Assembly (NCBI GenBank): GCA_028289605.1
Contig: JANQON010000012.1
Span: forward strand, 186,001-250,000
From: Hyphococcus sp.
GTDB taxonomy: Bacteria; Pseudomonadota; Alphaproteobacteria; Caulobacterales; Parvularculaceae
DNA: 64,000 nt
Reading direction: 5' to 3'
Shown here: one piece after another, positions 30,693 to 42,768 of the stretch
How positions within the stretch are numbered: position 1 is the stretch's first letter
Layout of the letters: every line of letters starts with the position of its first letter
Made by a program: the position numbers and the translations under genes
The notes under the pieces: model-generated
Told to the model about the DNA's origin: nothing
Databases searched by the model: none
The model's input: only the letters and a program-made list of their open reading frames with translations

Positions 30693-32645
30693 ATGAGCGC
30701 CGAAACAGTCATTCCTGTCAGCACAATCGCCAAAAGCCACACGTTGACGGACGCCGAAACCGCAGAACGGTTGCGCGCCGCCGCCGCAGAGGACCAGGAA
30801 GGTTTTTGGGCCAAGGTCGCCGAGCGCATCGACTGGATCAGCCCGTTCAGCAACGTCAAAGACGTCTCTTACGCTGTGGAAGACCTGCACATCAAATGGT
30901 TCGAAGACGGGGTTCTGAACGCGTGCGCTAATTGTCTTGATCGCCACCTGCCATCCCGGGCGAACGACGTCGCCATCATCTGGGAGGGCGACGATCCTTC
31001 AAACGACAAGGCCATCACCTACGCCGAAGCGTTCGAAGAAACCTGCCGCATGGCGAACCTCTTGAAGGCCCGAGGCGTCAAAAAGGGCGACCGGGTCGTC
31101 ATTTACATGCCGATGATCCCGGAAGCGGCGTTCGCCATGCTCGCCTGCGCGCGCATCGGCGCCGTTCATTCCGTCGTCTTCGGGGGATTCTCGCCGGAAG
31201 CGCTTGCCAGCCGCATTGATGATTGCGGGGCTGTCGCGATTATCACCGCCGACGAGGGCGTGCGCGGCGGCAAGACTGTCCCCCTCAAGCAAAATGTCGA
31301 CAAGGCTATCGACAAGCTGCCGGACAGCGAGAACGTGCGCCTTGTATTGGTCGTAGAGCGCACCGGCGCGAACGTCGCCATGAGCGGGGGCCGGGATCTC
31401 TTTTGGCATGGCGAAGCCCGGGATGACGTGTCGCCCGATTGTGCGCCCGAGCCCATGGGCGCCGAAGACCCGCTTTTTATTCTCTACACGTCCGGATCGA
31501 CAGGAAAACCAAAAGGCGTTTTGCACACCACCGGCGGCTATCTTACCTACGCCGCCTATACCCACGAAATGGTGTTCGACTACAAACCAGGCGAAATTTA
31601 TTGGTGCACGGCGGATGTCGGCTGGGTGACCGGACACACCTACATCGTCTACGGACCGCTCGCCAACGGCGCGACGACTCTGATGTTTGAGGGCGTGCCG
31701 ACCTATCCCGACGCCTCGCGGTTTTGGAAGGTGTGCGAGAAACACAAGGTCAAGGTATTCTACACCGCGCCGACGGCGCTGCGCGCCTTGATGCGCGAAG
31801 GCGATGATCACGTCCAAAGCGCCGACCTGTCATCCTTGCGTCTCCTCGGCACGGTGGGCGAGCCGATCAACCCCGAAGCGTGGAACTGGTATCACCGTGT
31901 CGTCGGCGGCGGCGATCTGCCGATTGTCGACACCTGGTGGCAGACGGAAACCGGCGGCGTGTTGATTTCGCCCCTGCCCGGCGCGACGGATTTGAAACCG
32001 GGCTCGGCGACAAAACCGCTGCCCGGCGTCATGCCCGCCCTCGTCGACGCCGACGGCAATATCCTCGACGGCGCGGTCTCCGGCAATCTTGTTCTCACCG
32101 ATTCCTGGCCCGGCCAAATGCGCACCGTGTTCGGCGATCACCAACGCTTTATCGACACCTATTTCAAAACCTATCCGGGCATGTATTTCACCGGCGACGG
32201 CGCGCGGCGCGATGAAGACGGCTACTACTGGATCACCGGCCGCGTCGACGATGTGATCAATGTTTCCGGCCATCGACTGGGCACCGCGGAAGTGGAAAGC
32301 GCGCTTGTCGCGCACCCGAGTGTCGCGGAGGCCGCCGTGGTCGGCTATCCCCATGACGTCAAAGGTCAGGGCATCTACGCCTATGTCACGCTGATGGAGG
32401 GAGCGGAAGAAGGTTCAGACCTCGAAAAAGCGCTTTCCGACACGGTGCGCAGCGAGATCGGACCGATCGCCAAGCCCGACATTCTTCATTTCACGCCGGC
32501 GCTCCCCAAAACGCGATCAGGAAAGATCATGCGCCGCATTCTGCGCAAAATCGCCGAAAATGAGTTCTCCGCCCTCGGCGACACGTCAACGCTGGCCGAT
32601 CCGGGGGTTGTCGACGCCTTGATTGAGGGGCGGAAAAACAAGTAA
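30693..32645 (+). CDS. acs: Acetyl-CoA synthetase
   Basis: [60 protein letters not shown]; start trimmed to ATG 30693. Confidence 0.97.
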   Translation: MSAETVIPVSTIAKSHTLTDAETAERLRAAAAEDQEGFWAKVAERIDWISPFSNVKDVSYAVEDLHIKWFEDGVLNACANCLDRHLPSRANDVAIIWEGDDPSNDKAITYAEAFEETCRMANLLKARGVKKGDRVVIYMPMIPEAAFAMLACARIGAVHSVVFGGFSPEALASRIDDCGAVAIITADEGVRGGKTVPLKQNVDKAIDKLPDSENVRLVLVVERTGANVAMSGGRDLFWHGEARDDVSPDCAPEPMGAEDPLFILYTSGSTGKPKGVLHTTGGYLTYAAYTHEMVFDYKPGEIYWCTADVGWVTGHTYIVYGPLANGATTLMFEGVPTYPDASRFWKVCEKHKVKVFYTAPTALRALMREGDDHVQSADLSSLRLLGTVGEPINPEAWNWYHRVVGGGDLPIVDTWWQTETGGVLISPLPGATDLKPGSATKPLPGVMPALVDADGNILDGAVSGNLVLTDSWPGQMRTVFGDHQRFIDTYFKTYPGMYFTGDGARRDEDGYYWITGRVDDVINVSGHRLGTAEVESALVAHPSVAEAAVVGYPHDVKGQGIYAYVTLMEGAEEGSDLEKALSDTVRSEIGPIAKPDILHFTPALPKTRSGKIMRRILRKIAENEFSALGDTSTLADPGVVDALIEGRKNK

Positions 32646-32725
32646 CCGCCGCTCAGCCTTAACAAATTGAGAACGCCGGCGCTTTAGACTGGCCCTTTCA
32701 AGAGGGCGAAAGCGCGGAGCACCCC

Positions 32726-34228
32726 ATGCGGGCGACCAATGACACCATTGGCGAAGCATCGTCCTGGCTGCATTTCATTGCGGTCTACGGCGCGTTTGTC
32801 CTTGCAGCGATCGTCCTGACGGGGCCGACCTTCTGGGACATGGCGCGGACTTGGCTCTCATCGTCGTCCTATCACCATGGCCTTTTTGTCGCCCCCGCGG
32901 CGATCTGGATGATCGTTTCCCATAGCGCGCGGCCGCAAGAGCCCGGCGGCCACCGAGCCGCCGTCGCCGCCGTTGCAGTTGGCGTTATGGTCTGGCTTGC
33001 AGGCCGGGCCGGCGGCGCCGCCATCATCGAACAGATCGGCCTTGTCGCCATGCTGATCGGCGGCGTCGGCGCCGTGTTTGGCGACCGTGCGCTGGTGTTG
33101 TGGGCGTGGCCTCTCGCGTTTCTCTATTTCATGGTTCCTTTCGGCGAAAGCATTGTTCCCATGCTTCAGGCGATCACAGCGGCCGCCGCTGTCGCTTTGC
33201 TGAACATTGCCGGCGCCGATATCGTCATCGACGGGCTGTTGATCCACACGCGTGTCGGCGCCTTCGCCATCGCGGAGGCCTGCGCCGGGCTAAGACTCCT
33301 GACCGCAGCCCTCATGGTCTCGGCGGTATTCGCCTATGTCGCATTTGAGAGCTGGACCAGGCGCATTGCGTTCTTGCTCTTTGCAGCAGTCTTTGCGCTG
33401 ATCGCCAACGGCGTGCGCGCGTTTCTCCTTATTCTTATTCCCGTGGCGACGGGCCGTCCCGCATCGCTGGGGCCGGATCATTTCATTGTCGGCTGGCTGT
33501 TTTATCTCGTTGTACTCGTCATCCTGGCGTTGATCGGCCGACGTTTCGCGGATCGGCGCATCGCTGCGCACACTGAAGCGTCGGCGCCGCCGCTGCGCCT
33601 CGTTGCAGTGTTCGCCGCCCTCGCGGTGATTGCAGCGGGCGTCCTCTACGCCCGTCTCGTCGTCGATCGCCCCATCGACCGACAGGCCCCCGCCTCTATC
33701 GCGCTGTTGCAAGCAGAAGGGTGGCGCGTCCTGCCGGCGCCGGAAAACTGGCGCGCCGTCGCGCCTGGGGCGGACCAGACCAGCGCAGCAACGTATGACC
33801 GGGACGGCGTCCGGGTCTACGCCTCCATCGCCTATTTCACCCATGATCGCTCGGGGGCGGAAATCGGCGGCGGCGAAAATCGAAGCTATGACGGCCAAGA
33901 CTGGCGCCGCATCGGCGGCCATGACGCGGCGCTGTATCTCTTTGGATCGTCGGAGACGCGTCGCTTTAACCGCCTTGCCGGCCCGGACCGGCGCCGCCTT
34001 TTGACGGTCACCTTCTATTGGCTGGGCGACACAGTTTATGATAGCGCGCAGGCGGTAAAGCAGGCGCAAATGAGAAACCGACTCCTCGGACGAAACCCCA
34101 GCGGCGGCGTCATCGTTTTTTCCGCAAGTTACCGCCGCGACCCGAATGACGCGATCGCGATCCTTCGTCAGTATACAGCAGACGTCGAAGAATTTTCCGC
34201 ATGGCGCGGCCGGCTCGAAGCGCTATAG
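32726..34228 (+). CDS. xrtA: Exosortase A fused to an EpsI-type domain
   Basis: Multi-TM protein with exosortase Cys/Arg/His catalytic signature (EACAGLRLL...NGVRAFLLI...DHFIVGWLFYLVV) followed by a soluble EpsI-like C-terminal half. Confidence 0.9.
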   Translation: MRATNDTIGEASSWLHFIAVYGAFVLAAIVLTGPTFWDMARTWLSSSSYHHGLFVAPAAIWMIVSHSARPQEPGGHRAAVAAVAVGVMVWLAGRAGGAAIIEQIGLVAMLIGGVGAVFGDRALVLWAWPLAFLYFMVPFGESIVPMLQAITAAAAVALLNIAGADIVIDGLLIHTRVGAFAIAEACAGLRLLTAALMVSAVFAYVAFESWTRRIAFLLFAAVFALIANGVRAFLLILIPVATGRPASLGPDHFIVGWLFYLVVLVILALIGRRFADRRIAAHTEASAPPLRLVAVFAALAVIAAGVLYARLVVDRPIDRQAPASIALLQAEGWRVLPAPENWRAVAPGADQTSAATYDRDGVRVYASIAYFTHDRSGAEIGGGENRSYDGQDWRRIGGHDAALYLFGSSETRRFNRLAGPDRRRLLTVTFYWLGDTVYDSAQAVKQAQMRNRLLGRNPSGGVIVFSASYRRDPNDAIAILRQYTADVEEFSAWRGRLEAL

Positions 34229-34231
34229 AGC

Positions 34232-36109
34232 ATGTGCGGAATCGCCGGCATTATCGATCTTGAGGGCGATCGCGACATCGATCGCGACGCCCTAAAGCGC
34301 ATGGCGGACGCACTGGCTCATCGAGGTCCGGACGGAGAGGGATTCTTCTACGACAAAGGCGTTGGCCTCGCCCATCGAAGGCTTGCGGTGATTGATGTCG
34401 ACGGCGGCGCGCAGCCTTTTGTCGATTCCAGCGGCGGCGTGTTGTCTTTCAACGGCGAGATCTACAATTTTCAGGACCTCGCAAAGGATCTTGAACGCGA
34501 CGGCGTCCGCCTAAAAACCCGTTCCGATACGGAAGTGCTCGCCGAAGGCCTTTCCCGCGAAGGCCCAGATTTCATTCAGCGCCTGCGCGGCATGTTCGCC
34601 TTTGCATACTGGGACCGGGCCGAACGCACCCTGCTGCTGGCGCGCGATCGTCTCGGCGAGAAGCCGCTATATTACGGTCAGAGCGAAGACGGGTTTTTCG
34701 TTTTCGCCTCGGAACTCGGCGCCGTCGCCGCATCAGGCTTGTTCAACCTTGAATTCAACGTGCAAGCCGTCGCCGACTATTTCTTCTACGGCTACGTCCC
34801 CGATCCCAAATCGATCTATCACGACATTCGCAAACTGTCTCCGGCGCATGTCATGACGGCGAACCGGGGGGCGCCGCCCGCGCCGTCCGCCTACTGGCGC
34901 CCGGTATTTGCGCCGTCGAACGGGTTATCGTTTGAGGCTGCCGCCGAGATGCTCCGCGCCAGGATCGACGATGCGGTTGCCGCGCAGATGATCTCGGACG
35001 TTCCGCTCGGCGCATTTTTGTCCGGGGGCGTCGATTCCGGCGGCGTTGTCGCCGCGATGGCGGAGACCGGCGCGAAACCGGTCGCCTGCACCATTGGGTT
35101 CGCGGAAAAAACCCATGACGAACGCGCCGGCGCCCGCGAAATCGCGCAACGCTTCGGCGCCCTTCATCATGAACATGTCGCCGGGCTTGACGCAGGCTCC
35201 CTGATCGATCGAGCGGCGGCCGCCTTCGGCGAACCCTTCGGCGATGTGTCCGCGTTGCCGAGCTATCTTGTCGCCAGCCTTGCCCGGCGGCATGTGACCG
35301 TGGCCCTGACGGGAGACGGGGGCGATGAGCTCTTTGCCGGATATCGACGCTATCCTTTCTTTCTCGGCGAAGAAAAACTGCGTGCTGCGGCGCCGCTGTT
35401 TTTCCGTCGCGCCGTGTTCGGTCCACTCGGCGCGCTCTACCCAAAACTGGACTGGGCGCCGCGTGCGCTAAGGGCGAAGACGACCTTGCAGGCGATCGCC
35501 GCCTCAAGAGCCGAGGCCTACGCCGCTGCCGTGGCCATTAATCTGCCCTCCCAGGCGCGGGCGATGTTAAACCCGGAAGCCAGGGCGGCGCTCGGCGACT
35601 ATCATCCGCAAAGCGTCGTCGCTGAAGCCATGGCGAAAGGAAACGGTTCTTGCCCGCTGGCCGCCGCGCAGCATGCGGATCTCCTCACCTGGTTGCCGGG
35701 CCGCATGCTGGTCAAGGTCGACCGCACGTCAATGGCCCATGGGCTAGAGGCGCGCCCGCCCATGCTTGATCACCGGCTGGTCGAATGGGCCGGTCTGTTG
35801 CCGCAGGACTTCAAGATCAAAGACGGCGAGCGCAAACGCATTTTGAAAGCGGCGCTGGCGCCGCGCCTGGGCGAAGAATTCGTCCGGCGCAGAAAGCGTG
35901 GTTTCGACATGCCGGTCTCCGCGTGGTTTCGCGCAGCCGAAAGTCCCCTTGCCGACCGCCTGCGCCGTTCGAAGGCCTGGCGCGAAAGCGGTTTTCTGGA
36001 TGAACGCACCGTCGCGAACATGCTCAGCGCCCATCAAAGCGGACGCCGCGACTGGGGCCAGGAGCTGTGGACGGTCTTGATGTTCGACGCGTTCCTGCGC
36101 GCCGCCTAA
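34232..36109 (+). CDS. Asparagine synthetase-like amidotransferase, XrtA/PEP-CTERM-associated type
   Basis: MCGIAGIIDLEG..HRGPDGEGFF glutaminase domain; LSGGVDSGGVVAAMAE synthetase domain; directly downstream of exosortase A. Confidence 0.88.
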   Translation: MCGIAGIIDLEGDRDIDRDALKRMADALAHRGPDGEGFFYDKGVGLAHRRLAVIDVDGGAQPFVDSSGGVLSFNGEIYNFQDLAKDLERDGVRLKTRSDTEVLAEGLSREGPDFIQRLRGMFAFAYWDRAERTLLLARDRLGEKPLYYGQSEDGFFVFASELGAVAASGLFNLEFNVQAVADYFFYGYVPDPKSIYHDIRKLSPAHVMTANRGAPPAPSAYWRPVFAPSNGLSFEAAAEMLRARIDDAVAAQMISDVPLGAFLSGGVDSGGVVAAMAETGAKPVACTIGFAEKTHDERAGAREIAQRFGALHHEHVAGLDAGSLIDRAAAAFGEPFGDVSALPSYLVASLARRHVTVALTGDGGDELFAGYRRYPFFLGEEKLRAAAPLFFRRAVFGPLGALYPKLDWAPRALRAKTTLQAIAASRAEAYAAAVAINLPSQARAMLNPEARAALGDYHPQSVVAEAMAKGNGSCPLAAAQHADLLTWLPGRMLVKVDRTSMAHGLEARPPMLDHRLVEWAGLLPQDFKIKDGERKRILKAALAPRLGEEFVRRRKRGFDMPVSAWFRAAESPLADRLRRSKAWRESGFLDERTVANMLSAHQSGRRDWGQELWTVLMFDAFLRAA

Positions 36110-37218
36110 CCCATCTGCTTGATCGCGTGGAAGAGATCGCGATAGCGAGCGACCATTCGATGTTCGGTGAACTCAGCGGCCGCCTTGGCGGCGTTGTCCA
36201 GCCCGATCGACGTCCGCAGCGTTGCATCCCCAAGAAGCGTCGCCAGCGATCTCGCCGCGGCGGCCTCATCGCCAGGCGGATGAATAAACGGTTGGTTTCT
36301 CATTGACACCATCTGTTTAACGTCACCGACATCGACGCCGACGACGGGCAGACCGGCGGCCATCGCCTCGACAAGGCTGATTGGCATTTGCTCCGTATCG
36401 GACGTAATCATGTAAACGTCCATTTTGGCGAGGAACGGCGCCACATCCTGTTGGGCGCCGACGAACTTCACCGCCGCCTGCAGATCGCGCCGCGCCGCCT
36501 CATCCTGCAGCGCCTGCATGTCAGGTCCGCCGCCGACAATAAGAAGCCTTGCATCCGTCTCGGCGCGGGCGACATCGAAGATCCGGATCATTCGGTCAAA
36601 GCGTTTTTCCGGGCGCAACGCGCCTACCGAGCCGGCGATGAGGGAGCCCGTTGTCTCGTCAGTTTGCGCGTGGGCGAATGAGGCAATATCAACGCCGTTT
36701 GGCACCAGGTGAACCCTGCCGCATGGCGCGCCCCAGGCACGCTGAAGCAACCGGCATATCTGCGAAGACGGCGCGACAAATCCGTAGGCGTCATGCCCGG
36801 TCGCCGCGCGCGAGAACAAGATCCGCCGGGCAAGGTCGCGCCGCCATGAACGCCGGCCAAGCGCCTCGTCAGGCGAAAAGCCGTCTTCAAAATGAACATG
36901 GGGGATTTTGGTCGACCGATTGGCGAGGCGCCACTCAATCGTCCCCCAGTTCGACGTGAGAAGGAGATCGGGCGCGGCCGCGCGCAAAGCATCGGCGAAC
37001 ACCCGCGCATTGCGCGACGACAGAAAGCCGCCTTTCTCAACCGATACGTCGCACCGGCTATGGTTGGCGGCGCCTTCCAGCAAGGTTTCTGCGTCATAGC
37101 GCCCGTCCATCGCCGCGACGGCGTGCGTCCAGTCCGGCCCCAGCGCTTTAACGAGCGTTGCAAACCGGCGTTGCGGACCGCCGATGGCGAAGGTGGAAAA
37201 CGCCCAGAAGCATTTCAT
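36106..37218 (-). CDS. Group 1 (GT4-like) glycosyltransferase
   Basis: HLVPNGVDIASF, GSVGALRPEKRFDRMIRIFDVA, TSDTEQMPISLVEAMAAGLPVVGVDVGDV. Confidence 0.9.
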   Translation of the reverse strand: MKCFWAFSTFAIGGPQRRFATLVKALGPDWTHAVAAMDGRYDAETLLEGAANHSRCDVSVEKGGFLSSRNARVFADALRAAAPDLLLTSNWGTIEWRLANRSTKIPHVHFEDGFSPDEALGRRSWRRDLARRILFSRAATGHDAYGFVAPSSQICRLLQRAWGAPCGRVHLVPNGVDIASFAHAQTDETTGSLIAGSVGALRPEKRFDRMIRIFDVARAETDARLLIVGGGPDMQALQDEAARRDLQAAVKFVGAQQDVAPFLAKMDVYMITSDTEQMPISLVEAMAAGLPVVGVDVGDVKQMVSMRNQPFIHPPGDEAAAARSLATLLGDATLRTSIGLDNAAKAAAEFTEHRMVARYRDLFHAIKQMG

Positions 37219-39308
37219 TCCGCTTCTTTCGCATGATTCAGAATCGCAGCGGAGCGGAAGGCTGTCTCGTCATTGCAAGGCGCCCACCCCAAGACCCGCT
37301 TTTCTTCGCTTGTATCGATGGCGGCGCCCATACCGCGCGATTGCAGATCCCGCCAGGACGGCGCGGCGACGCCGGCGCGTCCTGCGAGCTTTTTCACCGC
37401 ATATTTCAGGCATTCATCCGCATAGAGGAGATAAGCATTGGACGGATGAAACTTCAGCGGCCGGCCCGTCGCCAGGGCCAGTTCCTCGGTATAGCGCCGG
37501 GCGCTCCATCTGACATCGCCGGCGAGATTGAATGTTTTGCCAGCGATCGAATCCAATGGCGCTTCCAGGGCGGCGACGATCGCAGCCGCGACGTCCTCGA
37601 CGAGTACGAACGGCAATGGATTGGCGCCGTTGTTCCATCCGATGCAGTGGGTGTCGTTTTCATATGCGCCCAGCGCCGAATGAAACGGCGACGCGCCGGC
37701 GCCGACCACGACGGCGGGACGCATGATGATGAGCGGCGCTGACGACGCTGCGCGCACGGCGCCTTCTGACAGAATCTTGGCGTAGGCGTAGTCGGCGCGT
37801 TGTTCCGGCTTTGGATCGGACGGGGACGCGGCGGTGATCATTTCGTTTTCATCGCCAAGATAAAGCGCAGCAGACGAACTGATGTAAATGAGACGCTCAA
37901 CGCCCGCATCGCCTGCGGCGCGCGCGACAGTCTCGGCGCCGCTGACCATGGCGCTCACAATGGCGTCGCGGGATGCGCCGCCGCCCCCATGGGCGAGATT
38001 GACGACCTGCCTGGCGCGGCGGCACACATTCGCTACGGCGTTCGCGTCGCCGATCGACCCGCGAAAGACACCGACCCCGTCGCCATGAAACAGCGATGGC
38101 AGATTATTGACGCTGCGGCTCATAACGGCGACGCGGCGCCCCCTGGCGGTTAGCGCCGCAACAAGATGCTGACCGATAAACCCCGTGCCGCCGAATATGG
38201 CGACGTCGAAGGACGCATCCGCCGACGGCGTCGGCGTCAGCCTAGGCGCGGCAACGCGGGCGGCGCCGGCGGCGGCCTCACAGACCGACGCGAGGCGCAG
38301 CCCGGTTTCGTCCTGACAGCGCTCGCCGCGCGCGAGGCCGTGGTGAAAGGCGTCGATGCTCGCTGTCATCGATCTTGAAAATCCATCCGAAGGCGGACCA
38401 ATGCGTAAAAGTTCAGCCGCGAAGCCGGCGAGCCCGCGGGCGCCGTCCGCAACAGACGATAGGCCCGCGGCGAGGTTTCTGCGGGCCATGTCGATCGGCG
38501 CTATGGCGGCGTGAGCGCGGCGTAGGCTCACCCGGCCTTCGAAGATGTCGGCGTCTATGACGCCGTCGTCACACAACACCGATATCGTCCAGCTGGGAAA
38601 CGCCGCGCCGAGCACGAGCCTCGCCTGCGCGTTCCCGGATCGGCAGCCAAGATCCATCGTCCAGTCGGTGACAAGCTCAATTCCGTCGGCGGGCCGACGC
38701 ACCGGACCGGGGATCGCGTCAACTTTTTCTATTGGACCCAGCAACGCCTCTATCTGGGAGAGCGGGTGTACAGCCTGTTCCAGAAGCAGGTTAAGCGGGC
38801 TGTTGAACATCCAATGCCCGAACTGGCGGGCTTTGAGCTGTCGCAATGGCGCCGCATAGCGCATCTGAACCTGCCGCGCAGGACCGCACCTTCCCGATTG
38901 CAGAAATTTGCGCAGCCGCACGAATGCGGGGTGATGTACAAAATTGTGATTGACGGACAGAGACACGCCGCTTGCCGCCGCAGCCTCGAGCATCCGCCGG
39001 CACGCCTCAGCCGTCGCCGCCATCGGTTTTTCAACCAGCACGTCGACGCCTGCATCTAGCAGCGGAATAACCGTTTCGGCGTGCAGGCCCGGCGGCGTCA
39101 GCACATGGGCGGCGTCCGGTTTGGCGTCGGCCAACAGGGCTTCAATCGAGGGGAATGTTGTCGCCCCGCCGGCGGCTCGCGCCAGCGCTGCCGCCGCGCT
39201 TGTCGACGGATCCACGACAGCCGAAAGGCGCACGTCGCGGCGACGCCGCAACGCGTTGACATGGGCCGAAGCGATGAACCCCGCGCCGATGATTGCTGTT
39301 TCGCGCAT
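37215..39308 (-). CDS. Gfo/Idh/MocA oxidoreductase fused to an NAD-dependent epimerase/dehydratase domain
   Basis: N-terminal GAGFIASAHVNAL and VLVEKPMA (Gfo/Idh EKP motif); C-terminal GGTGFIGQHLVAAL and YAYAK (SDR YxxxK); single continuous 697-aa frame. Confidence 0.9.
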   Translation of the reverse strand: MRETAIIGAGFIASAHVNALRRRRDVRLSAVVDPSTSAAAALARAAGGATTFPSIEALLADAKPDAAHVLTPPGLHAETVIPLLDAGVDVLVEKPMAATAEACRRMLEAAAASGVSLSVNHNFVHHPAFVRLRKFLQSGRCGPARQVQMRYAAPLRQLKARQFGHWMFNSPLNLLLEQAVHPLSQIEALLGPIEKVDAIPGPVRRPADGIELVTDWTMDLGCRSGNAQARLVLGAAFPSWTISVLCDDGVIDADIFEGRVSLRRAHAAIAPIDMARRNLAAGLSSVADGARGLAGFAAELLRIGPPSDGFSRSMTASIDAFHHGLARGERCQDETGLRLASVCEAAAGAARVAAPRLTPTPSADASFDVAIFGGTGFIGQHLVAALTARGRRVAVMSRSVNNLPSLFHGDGVGVFRGSIGDANAVANVCRRARQVVNLAHGGGGASRDAIVSAMVSGAETVARAAGDAGVERLIYISSSAALYLGDENEMITAASPSDPKPEQRADYAYAKILSEGAVRAASSAPLIIMRPAVVVGAGASPFHSALGAYENDTHCIGWNNGANPLPFVLVEDVAAAIVAALEAPLDSIAGKTFNLAGDVRWSARRYTEELALATGRPLKFHPSNAYLLYADECLKYAVKKLAGRAGVAAPSWRDLQSRGMGAAIDTSEEKRVLGWAPCNDETAFRSAAILNHAKEAE

Positions 39309-39408
39309 CGCTGTTTCCGAAACCGGTTAATGTCGACTGCTTCCGGTCGAAAACGATTCAAGAAAACTGCCAATAACAGGGTTAACGCCGAATGCCGTCG
39401 AGCAGCGC

Positions 39409-40407
39409 CTAGCCCGCCTCGGCGAGTATGTCCGTATAGAGTTCTTCCGGCGCCGGCTCCGGACTCGCCTGGGCAAAATCAGCGGCCTCTTTCACAATCG
39501 CCTTGATTTCCTTGTCGATCGCTTTCAGCGCATCCTCATCGGCGAAGCCGGCGTCGAAAATCCGTTGTTCGCAGCGTTTTAGAGGATCATTGTGCTCCCG
39601 GACGTCGTCGACTTCCTCGCGCGTGCGGTACTTGGCCGGGTCGGACATGGAATGGCCGCGATAGCGGTAGGTTTTCATCTCAAGAACGTAGGGCCCTTCG
39701 CCGGAACGGGCATGATCGACCGCCTGACGGCCGGCTTCGCGCACCGCCAGAACGTCCATGCCGTCCACTTCCATACCAGGGATGCCGAAAGAAGCGCCGC
39801 GGCGATAGAGATGCGTTTCAGAATGGGACCGCTTCACGCTGGTTCCCATGGCGTACTGATTGTTTTCGATGATAAAGACCACAGGCAGCTTCCACAGCTG
39901 GGCCATGTTCATGGCCTCAAACACCTGACCCTGATTTGACGCGCCGTCGCCGAAATAGGTGAAGCTGACATTGTCGTTGCCGCGATATTTGTTGGCGAAG
40001 GCGAGGCCCGCGCCGAGCGGGATTTGCGCGCCGACAATGCCGTGGCCGCCATAGAACTCCTTTTCTTTGGAGAACATGTGCATGGAGCCGCCCTTGCCTT
40101 TTGAATAGCCCCCTTCGCGGCCCGTCAGCTCCGCCATCACGCCTTTGGGATCCATGTCGCAGGCGAGCATGTGTCCGTGATCCCGGTAGCCGGTGATCAC
40201 CTGATCGCCTTCTTGCTTGACCGCCTCCATGCCGACGACGACCGCTTCCTGACCGATATAGAGGTGGCAGAACCCGCCGATCAGTCCCATGCCGTAAAGC
40301 TGGCCGGCGCGCTCCTCAAACCGTCGGATGAGCAGCATGTCGTAGTAGTATTTGAGAAGTTCTTCCTTCGTCGCCGAGAGGTTCGATTGTTTCTGGTCGT
40401 CCGCCAT
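39409..40407 (-). CDS. pdhA: Pyruvate dehydrogenase E1 component, alpha subunit
   Basis: YYDMLLIRRFEERAGQLYGMGLIGGFCHLYIGQEAV, GDGASNQGQVFEAMNMA, YRYRGHSMSDPAKYRTREEV. Confidence 0.96.
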   Translation of the reverse strand: MADDQKQSNLSATKEELLKYYYDMLLIRRFEERAGQLYGMGLIGGFCHLYIGQEAVVVGMEAVKQEGDQVITGYRDHGHMLACDMDPKGVMAELTGREGGYSKGKGGSMHMFSKEKEFYGGHGIVGAQIPLGAGLAFANKYRGNDNVSFTYFGDGASNQGQVFEAMNMAQLWKLPVVFIIENNQYAMGTSVKRSHSETHLYRRGASFGIPGMEVDGMDVLAVREAGRQAVDHARSGEGPYVLEMKTYRYRGHSMSDPAKYRTREEVDDVREHNDPLKRCEQRIFDAGFADEDALKAIDKEIKAIVKEAADFAQASPEPAPEELYTDILAEAG

Positions 40408-40529
40408 AGCCCCATTCCGTCGCAAGCTCCGGAACGTCTTAAGGATTTGAAGGCGGCGGGGCAAGCTGAGGAACGCCGGGCCCCGGGAGCGCAACGCGTT
40501 TCTTCCGGCGCGGGAAAGGCGAAATGCGG

Positions 40530-40856
40530 CTATTGCGCCTCGAGCGCGCGCTCAAGTTCCTGCTGCGAGATCACAACGTCGCCTTCCCGCACATAGCCCA
40601 GGATCGCCCGGATTCTCTCATCGGCGAGATCGGGATCCAGAGACCGAGAGCTGAGCTGATCGGCGCGCCGTTCAAGCTCGATGCGCCGGGCCCGGACCGC
40701 ATCAACGTCGGCGGCCTTGGCGTCGACTTCCTCCTTCAGCGCGGCGAGCGCGCCAAACCCGGAATCACCCGCGGCGGCGTTGTAGATAAAAACAGCCGCC
40801 CAACACAAAATGAGGGCCGGCATGGCGATGTCGATCAAAAACCGTTTTCGAAACAC
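40530..40856 (-). CDS. Septum formation initiator family protein (FtsB/DivIC-like)
   Basis: Short bitopic protein with coiled coil: IAMPALILCWAAVFIYNAAAGDSGFGALAALKEEVDAKAADVDAVRARRIELERRADQLSSRSLDPDLADERIRAILGYVREGDVV. Confidence 0.88.
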   Translation of the reverse strand: MFRKRFLIDIAMPALILCWAAVFIYNAAAGDSGFGALAALKEEVDAKAADVDAVRARRIELERRADQLSSRSLDPDLADERIRAILGYVREGDVVISQQELERALEAQ

Positions 40857-40901
40857 TCTGCGAACACAAGCAACTGCCGAATCGACAAGAATCGATGTTG
40901 G

Positions 40902-40912
40902 TTAATGAATTG

Positions 40913-40916
<4 letters not shown>
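40902..40916. promoter_or_regulatory. CtrA-type binding motif TTAA-N7-TTAA
   Basis: TTAATGAATTGTTAA about 46 bp upstream of the ftsB-like start codon. Confidence 0.6.

Positions 40917-42768
<1,852 letters not shown>

Noticed and set aside
32726-34228. Exosortase plus EpsI fusion as a novel architecture
   Set aside because: Exosortase A proteins with a fused EpsI-type domain are an established form; only the locus context is reported as noteworthy.
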